Assembly (NCBI GenBank): GCA_009760855.2
Contig: WPIO01000052.1
Span: 1,419,001 to 1,433,500, forward strand
Length of the DNA stretch: 14,500 nt
DNA from: Cristatella mucedo
Taxonomy: Eukaryota; Bryozoa; Phylactolaemata; Cristatellidae
Direction of reading: 5' to 3'
Position 1 is the stretch's first letter; each line of letters opens with the position of its first letter. The position numbers and the translations under genes were made by a program. Under the pieces are notes generated by a model, which was not told the DNA's origin, searched no databases, and was given only the letters and a program-made list of their open reading frames with translations. Of the stretch, positions 7,705 to 14,500 are shown one piece after another.

Positions 7705-8629
7705 CTAATTTCTTTCCGATACTTATTATGTCTGATACTCCCCGCTGACTGAGCAATCCGTCATGCACGCATAACTGCATGGTATGTGCAAAGCACCCGA
7801 AGCTTTTTATGTTGGCATCACGAAAACATTTTGATATGTTCGCCGCATTGTCTCGAAGTACGACATGACAGCGTCCAAAGCTAATGTTCCATTTGTCAAG
7901 CATCTGCTGAAAGGCAGTCATCAGTCCAGCAGCAGTGTGATGACCAGCAAATGGCATGCAATCCAACACAAAACTCATGTTTTCAAACTCCTCTGTCAGC
8001 CAATGGGCAGTTAAGCCCATGAATGATTGCACAGTATTGTCTGCTGTCCATGTATCAGTGGTAAAGGACAGAAACGGAGTAGTTGCTGGATCGAGTATTA
8101 CCAACAGCTGGGTGCAAACTTCATCATTAATTTCAGGAATGACTCTCTCTGCAAAATATTTTCGTGATGGAACAGTGTAACGCCTCTCTAAAACTCCAAT
8201 GAGTTCAACAAAGCCTGCCTTCTCAACAATCTGAACCGGTTGCATATCTGTTATTATCATCTTAGCAATGGCACGGTGAATTCTCACTGATGAGCTGTTA
8301 TTGATATCCCATACTTTCATGCATGCAACTTGTTCGGGAATCGTTTTCTGGATCATGACTTTGCCTATTGCACCAGGTGTAACATTCGGCAGTGCTGCAG
8401 TTTCAGCCTTCTTCTTTGCATTAGCAATTTTGGTTTGCATTTCGTTGTATTCTTTATAATGTTTTGAGCGAAGATGTGTCAGCATGGCCGAAGTTGAAAA
8501 TTTTTTGGGCTCATCTGGTTTACCACGTGACAAGATGCTTGGACACAGCAAACACTGGGATTTTGAGCTGTCACCGTCCTTTTCTCTGAAGTATTCCCAA
8601 ACTGGACTGTTTTTCATTTTGTCTGTCAT
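7643..8629 (-). CDS. N-terminal open frame of hAT transposase (328 aa)
   Basis: Carries the BED finger and the first two catalytic aspartates. Homologous sequence runs to about VGHFKHSS, after which the frame becomes unrelated residues and ends at 7643. The start ATG is the first in frame, 40 bases downstream of a TATAAATA on the same strand. A second in-frame Met is codon 5. Confidence 0.88.
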   Translation of the reverse strand: MTDKMKNSPVWEYFREKDGDSSKSQCLLCPSILSRGKPDEPKKFSTSAMLTHLRSKHYKEYNEMQTKIANAKKKAETAALPNVTPGAIGKVMIQKTIPEQVACMKVWDINNSSSVRIHRAIAKMIITDMQPVQIVEKAGFVELIGVLERRYTVPSRKYFAERVIPEINDEVCTQLLVILDPATTPFLSFTTDTWTADNTVQSFMGLTAHWLTEEFENMSFVLDCMPFAGHHTAAGLMTAFQQMLDKWNISFGRCHVVLRDNAANISKCFRDANIKSFGCFAHTMQLCVHDGLLSQRGVSDIISIGKKLVGHFKHSSCICEWSVQGVAG

Positions 8630-8668
8630 CTAGTTAAAAATAAAACACAATTAAAAGACTTTTGGATT

Positions 8669-8676
8669 TATTTATA
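8669..8676 (-). promoter_or_regulatory. TATA box candidate for hAT transposase
   Basis: TATAAATA on the minus strand, 40 bases upstream of the transposase ATG. This would place a transcript start about 10-15 bases before the ATG, a short but feasible leader. Position and match support it; nothing shows use. Confidence 0.45.
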
Positions 8677-8689
8677 AGGCCGCCCTTTA

Positions 8690-9380
8690 CGCGTATAGCC
8701 AGCAATTTATGCGCACTGCACGCACACACACGCATTCTCCACGGCAGTCACACTGACCTGGTCCTATGTACAGAATTCAAATACGTGAATGCAGCCCCGT
8801 TTTAGGTTACGTACTTCAGCGGGGCGCGATTAACTGCCAAAAGCTGTCGCGGCACACCAGACCAACCAAAATGTGTTCAGTGACTTCTGTAGTGACGCGG
8901 TCTGGCGCTAGCAACACTGCGCACTACGCAAAACTCAAATTTCGGAAAAAAGCGCAAAAGATATACAGTGCTAGTGGTGTTGTTACCTGCACGGATTTGC
9001 AAGTTGTCTCGCCTTGGCTGCAGAGTGACTGCTATTGCAATGAAGGTATACCGTGAAGAAGTTCCGCACGCTTCCGCCAAGTGCGGCTTCGTGAGACCAA
9101 ATGCACTGCGAACGAATCTATGGTGCGGCCTGACCGACGACGGGCTGCCGCTCGCAGCGTTCCGCTCTGACGTCTGAGAATCTAACCGCGCTCGGAAACG
9201 TTCCGCCGCGAGCCGAGGTCAAAACCATGTCGTTACGACCTGACGTCGGAGTGCTCAATCAGCGTCTGAACGTCCTCTCGGCCTCCCCACCCTCTCCCGA
9301 CGCAGAGCGCAGGGACGTCGGGCCAGCTCCTTCCTCTTATAAATGGAACGAGTAATATATTCAACCAAAATTCGAAAAAT
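8690..9380. other. hAT right-arm non-coding region
   Basis: Inside the transposon, upstream of the transposase. It is GC- and CpG-richer than the rest of the element, with several GACGTC words (near 9168, 9242 and 9315) and a plus-strand TATAAAT near 9338. Open frames here show no recognisable protein features. It probably holds the promoter and 5' leader of the transposase. Confidence 0.5.
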
Positions 9381-9490
9381 CCGGCCAAATCCGGCCAAGT
9401 TTTGGCCGGAGCCGGAGCCGGAGCCGGATTTGTAAATTGGCCGGAATTCGGCCGGAGCCGGAGCCGGAGCCGAATTCCGGTACAGCCCTA
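9381..9490. repeat. hAT right terminus, subterminal repeats and hairpin
   Basis: Contains two CCGGCCAA(A/G)T units (9381-9400), then GGCCGGAGCCGGAGCCGGAG running into CCGGATTTG (9404-9432) and a second GGAGCC array (9451-9472). The array is enclosed by an 11-bp perfect inverted repeat: CCGGAATTCGG at 9441-9451 and CCGAATTCCGG at 9470-9480. The inverted terminus TCCGGTACAGCCCTA ends at 9490. The GGCCGGAGCCGGATTTG motif lies in the same orientation as at the left end rather than inverted. Confidence 0.88.
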
Positions 9491-9498
9491 GTTTTTAT
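9491..9498. repeat. right 8-bp target-site duplication of hAT
   Basis: GTTTTTAT directly follows the right terminus and is identical to 6275-6282. LINE coding similarity resumes just after it. Confidence 0.95.
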
Positions 9499-10119
9499 TG
9501 CTTCCCTGGAAAATGAGTTGCACCCAAGTTCTTCAAATCGGCCATCATTAGACCAATACTTACGCAGCCTTTATTAGATGTAGATGACCTTTAGAAATAT
9601 TGCCCAGTTTCCGTTCTAACCTTTTTTTATCACAACTCATTCTTGAAAAAATTGTTACTAAGCATCTGATAGCACGCATTGAAAAGAATGAGTTTTCAGA
9701 AGAATTTTATTCTGGGTTCAAGCAGCAGAGGTCCACTAAAACTGCTATCCTCCGTTTAACCAACGTCATCTTATGCAGCAACGATGAAGGTAATGTCACC
9801 GCAATAGCTTTTCTAGATCTACCAACAGCTTTTGACAATATTATTCACAATATATTCTACTGGAACGTTTGAGAACAGCGATTAATTTAACAGACGAGGC
9901 TCTGGAGTTGTTCGAATCGTGCTTTACCAATCGTTTTCAGTCAGTGTCGGATGGGGGTCAGGTCTGATCAAACAGGTTAGTCATCGGTGGATTCTCGCAA
10001 GGGTACGTCCTCGAATGTTTGCTTTTCTATATTAATATGAAACCTAATGTACAAATTTACCGAGCGCGCAGAATAGGCTACCAATTTTATGCTGTCGATA
10101 CTCAGCTAAAATACCTGGA
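9499..10119 (+). pseudogene. LINE ORF2 relic: start of reverse transcriptase
   Basis: Continuation of the LINE after the hAT element. It reads FFKSAIIRPILTQPLLD (about 9535-9585), ILEKIVTKHLI (about 9632-9665) and SGFKQQRSTKTAILRLTN (about 9711-9765). Motif A follows as FLDLPTAFDN (about 9808-9840). The polymerase active-site motif appears as FYAVD (10085-10099), where FYADD is expected, so one of the two catalytic aspartates is lost. At least one frameshift lies between motif A and the active site. The relic stops after DTQLKYL, where the second LINE begins. Confidence 0.85.
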
Positions 10120-10154
10120 TTAGATATCGCCCAATTCCCCTTTTTGCTTTCTAG

Positions 10155-10919
10155 TCAAAGATTCTTGAAACAGTTATCGCTAAGCAGCTGGTTGCAGATA
10201 TTAAAAAGAATGAAATGTCAGAGAAATTTGAATCGGAGTTCAAGAGACAAAAGTCAAATGAAACTGCCCTCCTCCGTGTTAATAATGACATTCTATGTGG
10301 CAACGATGACGGAAATGTCGCTTCCCTAGCTCTGCTAGATCTATCAGACACCGTTGGTCACGATGCCCTACTTAAATGATATAGAACAACGATCGGTCTT
10401 GCCGACGAGGAACTGGCGTGTTTTAAGTCGCACTTGTCTGATTGTGTTTAATCAGTGTTGCATGTGGGTAAGGTCTTGAACACGAGACCGGTCACCCGTG
10501 GAGTCCTTCTAGGGTCCGTCCTCGGTCCCTTACTGTTCTCCATTTATACCCAAACTTTGGAAAAAGTGGTTAAGGCCCATAGAATAAGATATCCCTTTTA
10601 TACTGACGATACTCAGCTGTATTTGTCATTCAAACCGTCGGAATTGGCTGCAGAAACAAGTAAACTGAATGCTTGCCTTGTCGACATTCGATCCTGGATG
10701 CCGGAAAACTTCTTGAAATTAAATGACGATAAAACCAAACTGCTGCTCATAAGACACCCTAAGCGTGTGGCTGGATTAAAAGGCTTTGCTCTTTTAACAG
10801 GTGATGCTGTTGTGCGATCATTTCCACGTACTCAAAATTTAGGTTTCACTTTTTACAGCATTTTAAATTTTAAAAGCTTCATTCTGAAGACTGCTTCTGC
10901 AGGTAGCCATCACGTTTGA
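10155..10919 (+). pseudogene. reverse transcriptase fragment of the nested LINE
   Basis: One frame from SKILETVIAKQL to TGA 10917-10919 with only two internal stops (TGA 10377-10379, TAA 10449-10451). Visible RT blocks: NETALLRVNNDIL, ALLDLSDTVGHD (motif A region, altered), TRGVLLGSVLGPLLFSIYT (motif B), RIRYPFYTDDTQLYLSFK with active site FYTDD at 10596-10610 (FYADD is usual), and WMPENFLKLNDDKTKLLLI. The DDTQLYLSF and NFLKLNDDKT wording is typical of the L2/CR1 group. It would make cDNA at the target site in an intact element. Confidence 0.9.
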
Positions 10920-11640
10920 TATCTATCTAAGATTAAGAGCTGTCTTCTACAGTAGCTTGCCAAAAATTTAAATAGCTCCTTAGTTTTGTTTCGGATTGAT
11001 TACAGTAATTTTCTTTTGGCCGGGCTACCAAAAAAGCAACAAGGCAGCTGGCTATGAATATGGCTGTAATGCTAGTTCTCAAGTCCCAGAGGTTTGACCA
11101 CGCGTCTTCTTTGCTAAAAGAGCTAGAATTGCAGCTGGTTGATCAACGGATATAGAGCCAAGTTCTTAAGCTATCCCAAAAGGCCCCACCACGGCTTGGC
11201 TTCTCCATACCTAGCTGAACTGCTGCGCCAGTTTCAGCCTCCTCGTACCCCCATAAATATGGACAATGAATTAGCTGTTCCATTCCTCGGCTTCAAGTCC
11301 GTCGTCGACAGAAGCTGTAGCACTGCAGATCCTAGACATGGAAACTCGCTTCCAAAATTCTTTCGCAACGACAACTACTCTCCTGCTGCCGACTATGGCA
11401 CATCCTTTTCAGCGGTCCCGAGCTGCTACTTCCATGCTACTCTCGACCTCAACTGCTCTCCTGACTCTGCTATGCTTCCCACTTTCTCTTTTTTGCCTCA
11501 GATGAAGTCTGTTGGCTACAGAATGCGTACTGAAGGCCGCTTAGGCTGTGAGTGAGCTATACAAAACTCTCCTTCATAACACCCACATAGACGTCATGGC
11601 TTTGTGGAGTTACAGACGGAAATACATTACATTACATCCG
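10920..11640 (+). pseudogene. C-terminal and 3' end of the nested LINE
   Basis: Frameshifted remains of the region after the polymerase. They read RIDYSNFLLAGLPKK, then RFDHASSLLKELE and DQRI (about 10990-11155), then LAVPFLGFKSVVDR and RHGNSLP (about 11265-11355). These match the usual order of L2-type C-terminal blocks (DYSN...LLAGLP, FDH...LLKEL.WLP..QRI, and the R...RLWNSLP block). The 3' untranslated part follows and ends at the ATTAC tail (about 11622-11637). Confidence 0.75.
11622..11637 (+). repeat. LINE 3' tail microsatellite
   Basis: ATACATTACATTACAT lies directly after the conserved GAGTTACAGACGGAA block. Short tandem repeats instead of poly-A are usual at the 3' ends of L2/CR1-group LINEs. 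It marks the end of the nested copy. Confidence 0.7.
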
Positions 11641-12680
11641 TCTTTTAAACCATTGGAAGCAACTTCAACGACAGTTAAACTGAATTCGTGCCTCGCAGAC
11701 ATTTGATCCTGGATGTCTGCAATTTTCCTTAATCTAGCGGGTGATAAAAGTGGACTAGTACTCATTGGACGCCCTTAGTGTGTGGCATGGCTAGAATGCT
11801 TTGCTGCTAATAAGTGATGCTCTTGTGCGACATACACCATATGCCCGGAATTTGGGGTCGTCTTTGACAGCCGCCTAAATTTTAAAAACTTCTTTAAGAA
11901 GACTGGGTTCACAAACTAGTCATCACATTAGATTCCCTATCTAGCTAAGAATAGGAACTGTCCCACGGTCATTTGCAAAATACTAGCTCACTGGTTCTGT
12001 CTCGGCTAGATTATTCTAACCCCATTTTGGCTAGCCTGCGAAAAAAAGCTACTGAGCCGCTGCAGCTGGTGATGAATATTGCTGCAAGGGTAGTTTACAA
12101 ATTTCAGAGCTTTGACCACGTGCCCCCGTTGCTAAAAGAGCTAGGGTGGCTGCCGGCTGATCAACGGATACAGAGAAAAGTTCTTAGGCTGACCAATATA
12201 GCCCACTGTGACCAGTTTCAGTACACATGAAGGGGCCAGCCACGGCTGGGCTCCTTTACACCCAGTTAAACTGCTGCACCTGTTTCAGCATCTTTGTTCC
12301 CTCAGGTAATCTATTTACATTAAAGTAGCTCTTGCATTCTTCGCTTAAAGATCGTTGGAAACAGAAGCCTCGACTATCGAGGTGCTAGACTGTGGAAATC
12401 ACTTCCAATATTCTTCCTCAACGGCTACTACTCTCCTGCTGCCGACTGAGGCACATTCTTTCCAGCCGTCCCGAGCTGCTACTTCCTTGCTACTCACTGC
12501 CAAACTGCTAATCGGACGCGGCTATTATTCTCACTTTCTCCTCGTTGAGAGAGATGAAGTCTGTTGGCTACCGAATAGGTTACTGAAAGCAGCTTAGGCT
12601 TTGAGTGGGCTATACGCAACCTTCATGCTTAAAACCCCCATAGTCTTTGTCGAGTTACAGACGGAGATATGTTACATCAC
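11641..12680 (+). pseudogene. LINE relic: thumb, C-terminus and 3' end of the older copy
   Basis: Resumes at SFKPLEA, then LNSCLADI-stop-SWM, INFKN-like residues, and a clean stretch LDYSNPILASLRKKATEP, IAARVV, FDHVPPLLKELGWLPADQRI (about 12000-12180). A degraded RGARLW-type block follows near 12375-12410. The last about 120 bases (GATGAAGTCTGTTGGCTAC, later GAGTTACAGACGGA) repeat the 3' end of the nested copy with scattered differences. Many stops and shifts are present. The start complements the break in the 9499-10119 segment. Confidence 0.8.
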
Positions 12681-13619
12681 GCGTGCACTACACACAACAG
12701 ACGACAGCATTGCCTAGTGTTTAGCTTTGCGCGATTGAAGAGACCTAATGGGATGATCATGGATTGTCATTAATAAATCACATAAGAAATCTAACCAAGG
12801 TCTTACTGCTAGTCGACAACACGGTGATGCATGTCTACATGACTGTCCTTCGGCTTTAACAACTAACATGCCAGAAAAAAATTAAATGGATTCACGAATG
12901 CTAGACTATATATGTAAGCATGCCATAATTATTCCGTATAGCCCTCAAAGAGTTTCCTGGGCTGACAACTACGATCCAGTAGCATTTCCATTGACCTGCT
13001 TTGTGGGTAGATCGTCTGTAGGTATGATCGCATAGGAATGCTCAAAGCAGCTCTTGAGCTAGAATCTTTCACCGTGAACACAGAGCACGTAACAATTTAT
13101 AGTCCTAGCACACGCCTGACCAATAGTCCTAACAGAAGTGTGACCAATACTGATGGAAAAAGTGCATTGAAGCACGTCTAATGAGTCGTACATGCCTAAC
13201 CGATGCATGCAGGTTGTTTAGAGAATAGCAAAGTCTGACCGAATTCAAGAATGGCAGCATTGTTACTGCAACTTCAGTGGCCTTTTGATCTTTACCATTG
13301 CGATCGTGCTTATTAAGCCAGTAATTTTTGGGATGCATATATATTTATCAGCCAGGATGTATCTAGTTGTTCCTGTGAGCTGCAAGTTTTTCAACATCCT
13401 ACGAGAAATTTTTCCAAAAAGACAGAGCAAAAGATATTTTCTTTGTTTCTCATAGGTTCCTTGAAATTTTCTGACTTTGGTGCTTCCTTTCCATCGTTTG
13501 TAAAGTCCCTAGAGGAGATTTAGTTAACTGTAAAAATGACTTGAAATTATTAACATTTTTAGATAGCTCATTACTAAGCAGAGGAAGGTGAAGTAATGCT
13601 GTTTATTCTACATCACGAG
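12681..13619. other. unassigned intergenic DNA
   Basis: Past the LINE 3' end. AATAAA words occur (for example near 12773), but no gene, repeat array or transposon terminus was recognised. Open frames on both strands are short and show no domain-like sequence. Confidence 0.5.
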
Positions 13620-13790
13620 AGGGCCGCGTTATTGCAGAAACAGGAATAACAGTGCAATGGCCTAGCCGTCACTTCAGAAGACTTTGTATAGGGTGCATGG
13701 AGAGAGCTATCTGGTTCGTACTGATCATAACTCAGGATTTGCGAATGAGCTCTAGAAAAAAATAAGATGGCTTATTAAGCATGTTAGAGT
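13620..13790 (+). pseudogene. possible Ty3/gypsy RNase H fragment
   Basis: Around 13655-13700 one frame reads VQWPSRHFRRLCIG, resembling the (V)VWA..HFR.YLYG block that begins the gypsy RNase H tail. After a one-base shift, about 13700-13760 reads HGESYLVRTDHNS, resembling the F.V.TDH.(A)L block with its catalytic Asp. The two pieces are adjacent and in the right order, as in an old copy broken by a frameshift. No LTR, protease or integrase was found nearby. The match is short and could be chance. Confidence 0.4.
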
Positions 13791-14253
13791 TTTACTGCCG
13801 ACTTCGTAACGTTACCCCTTTCTGTCATTATAATAAATATCCCAACATACAGTCCAAAGCAGGTGTCAAATTTTGGCTTTCCAACCTCGTCAGGCATTAG
13901 CCTATTTTTCTAACGAGTGCTTTCTCATGCCTCATTCCTAGTGTTCTCTGAAGCTATCTTCTCCTCATCAATCGTACCTGTAGTAGTCGTCTCAGCACCG
14001 AGCTAGGCTTCATGGTTTTCCCTATGTCCACCTCTGGCATCGTCTCTTCAATCCACTTTATCAACCTTCACTTCCCTTTATGGGATATGATGGGCAAGGT
14101 CTGGAGAATCTTGTGGCTACGCATACACTCATCGGAAGTCTTTCGAAGGCACGACACAATTTAGATACTGAGAATCGGAAAATATAGTTCAATTCGTTTG
14201 GTTTTCGTTATATGCCTATTGCGTAAATATAGTGTAGTTGAACTCGAAATAAA
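13791..14253. other. unassigned intergenic DNA
   Basis: No gene, RNA or transposon end recognised. It leads into the minisatellite at 14254. Confidence 0.5.
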
Positions 14254-14500
14254 TTGGTCGACATGCAGTGGCACGATCAGCACGATCGATTGGTCGACAT
14301 GCAGTGGCACGATCAGCACGATCGATTGGTCGACATGCAGTGGCACGATCAGCACGATCGATTGACCGGCATGCAGTGGCACGATCAGCACGATCGATTG
14401 GTCGACATGCAGTGGCACGATCAGCACGATCGATTGGTCGACATGCAGTGGCACGATCAGCACGATCGATTGGTCGACATGCAGTGGCACGATCAGCACG
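14254..14500. repeat. 36-bp minisatellite, at least 6.9 copies, continues past window
   Basis: The unit starts TTGGTCGACATGCAGTGGCA and ends CGATCAGCACGATCGA. Copies begin at 14254, 14290, 14326, 14362, 14398, 14434 and 14470 (last one cut by the window edge). All full copies appear identical except the fourth, which has three substitutions (14365, 14366, 14369: GTCGAC becomes ACCGGC). Each unit contains the palindromes GTCGAC and CGATCG and an internal GCACGATC(A/G) repeat. Because 36 is a multiple of three, five of six frames stay open, so the minus-strand frame with a LIVPLHVDQSIV repeat is not evidence of a gene. Confidence 0.97.

Larger units (their letters stand above)
6703..8629 (-). 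pseudogene. hAT transposase with BED zinc finger, one frameshift
   Basis: The enzyme would cut and paste the element in the nucleus. It is read from ATG 8627-8629 to TAA 6703-6705 and would be about 640 residues, a usual hAT length. Domains in order: a BED finger (C26, C29, H52, H57, with WEYF before it); an RNase H-like core with the first catalytic Asp in SFTTDTWT (D192) and the second in VLRDNAAN (D260); the insertion-domain C-x2-H at 279-282; the QDVSTRWNSTFYML block; and a C-terminal hAT dimerization block (LPALATVARVYLGAPPTSVP, then SERLFSVAG) holding the Glu expected as third acidic residue. The reading frame changes once, near 7680. It is most like animal ZBED-type transposases. No intron signals or slippery site explain the shift, so a mutation or a sequencing error is likely. 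Confidence 0.92.
6283..9490. mobile_element. hAT superfamily DNA transposon, 3208 bp, nearly intact
   Basis: Both ends carry the inverted terminus TAGGGCTGTACCGGA (15 of 15 bases match; 6283-6297 and the complement of 9476-9490). The element is flanked by an exact 8-bp duplication GTTTTTAT. It encodes a BED-finger hAT transposase on the minus strand (6703-8629). About 420 bases of AT-rich DNA lie between the transposase end and the left terminus, and about 860 bases of GC-richer DNA lie between the transposase start and the right terminus. It is inserted into the older LINE, interrupting its coding relic. One frameshift in the transposase is the only clear defect, so insertion was probably recent compared with the LINE. 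Confidence 0.95.
10120..11640 (+). mobile_element. second L2/CR1-type LINE copy, 5'-truncated, nested
   Basis: Begins again at the RT start block (ATATCGCCCAATTCCCC resembles the older copy's ATATTGCCCAGTTTCCG) and runs to a 3' end with the tail ACATTACATTACAT. It sits exactly where the older LINE stops (after DTQL-YL) and restarts (SFKP). It is therefore read as a 5'-truncated insertion into the older LINE. Its terminal about 130 bases closely resemble the end of the older copy near 12555-12675, showing the same family. No clear target-site duplication was seen. Confidence 0.75.
4582..12680 (+). mobile_element. decayed L2/CR1-type LINE, split by two later insertions
   Basis: One non-LTR retrotransposon ORF2 can be followed in order. 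The endonuclease domain and linker are in 4582-6282, the start of reverse transcriptase in 9491-about 10119, and the thumb and C-terminal region with 3' end in about 11640-12680. Homology pauses at the hAT element (6283-9490) and at a second LINE (about 10120-11640) and resumes at the next expected residue each time. Without the insertions and the 8-bp duplication about 3.4 kb remain, close to one L2/CR1-type ORF2. Many stops and frameshifts make it non-functional. The 5' boundary is uncertain. Confidence 0.8.

Noticed and set aside
8766-9177. Small open frames in the hAT right arm, both strands
   Set aside because: No domain-like sequence, overlapping each other, in a region expected to be transposase promoter and leader.
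10105-11660. Target-site duplication flanking the nested LINE
   Set aside because: Comparison of the bases around both junctions shows no direct repeat beyond a few bases.
13129-13338. Minus-strand 69-residue open frame
   Set aside because: No motif, no homologous-looking block and no supporting context. Length is within chance for this composition.
14161-14499. Minus-strand protein with 12-residue LIVPLHVDQSIV repeats
   Set aside because: Period 36 is divisible by three, so frames stay open automatically; five of six frames are open. No support for transcription.
14254-14500. CRISPR array (36-bp repeats)
   Set aside because: Units abut without spacers, and the window is eukaryotic. It is a minisatellite.

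Overview
The window is eukaryotic nuclear DNA. It has a gene split by GT-AG introns, long microsatellites, a tRNA-derived SINE, decayed L2/CR1-type LINE copies and a hAT DNA transposon. An arthropod, perhaps a chelicerate such as a tick, would fit this repeat mix and the style of the host protein. That is inference; no marker here settles the species.
Layout. 1-1395: GC-rich, CpG-rich DNA with a probable minus-strand SINE (about 371-455) and 25 perfect GCG triplets (1102-1176). 1396-4118: three exons of one plus-strand gene for a secreted, N-glycosylated, cysteine-containing protein. All its junctions are phase 1. The last exon carries the stop; the start and signal-peptide exon were not found. 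Intron 2 holds a compound (AC)37/(AT)n microsatellite. 4119-4580: probable 3' UTR and spacer.
4582-about 12680: a transposon layer cake. The oldest layer is one decayed LINE whose endonuclease/reverse-transcriptase ORF can be followed through three separated segments (4582-6282, 9491-about 10119, about 11640-12680). It is split by (i) a 3208-bp hAT element (6283-9490) with matching termini and an exact 8-bp target duplication, and (ii) a second 5'-truncated LINE of the same family (about 10120-11640) with its own short ATTAC tail. Protein homology resumes across each insertion where it stopped. The hAT transposase has all expected blocks (BED finger, RNase H-like DDE core, C-terminal dimerization block) on the minus strand but is split into two overlapping frames by a single-base shift near 7680.
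12681-14253: mostly unassigned, with a possible degraded Ty3/gypsy RNase H fragment near 13620-13780. 14254-14500: a 36-bp minisatellite that runs off the window.
Nothing here is a new multi-gene system. The main value is the readable order of insertions, a nearly intact hAT element with unusual direct-orientation subterminal repeats, and an uncharacterised secreted protein gene.
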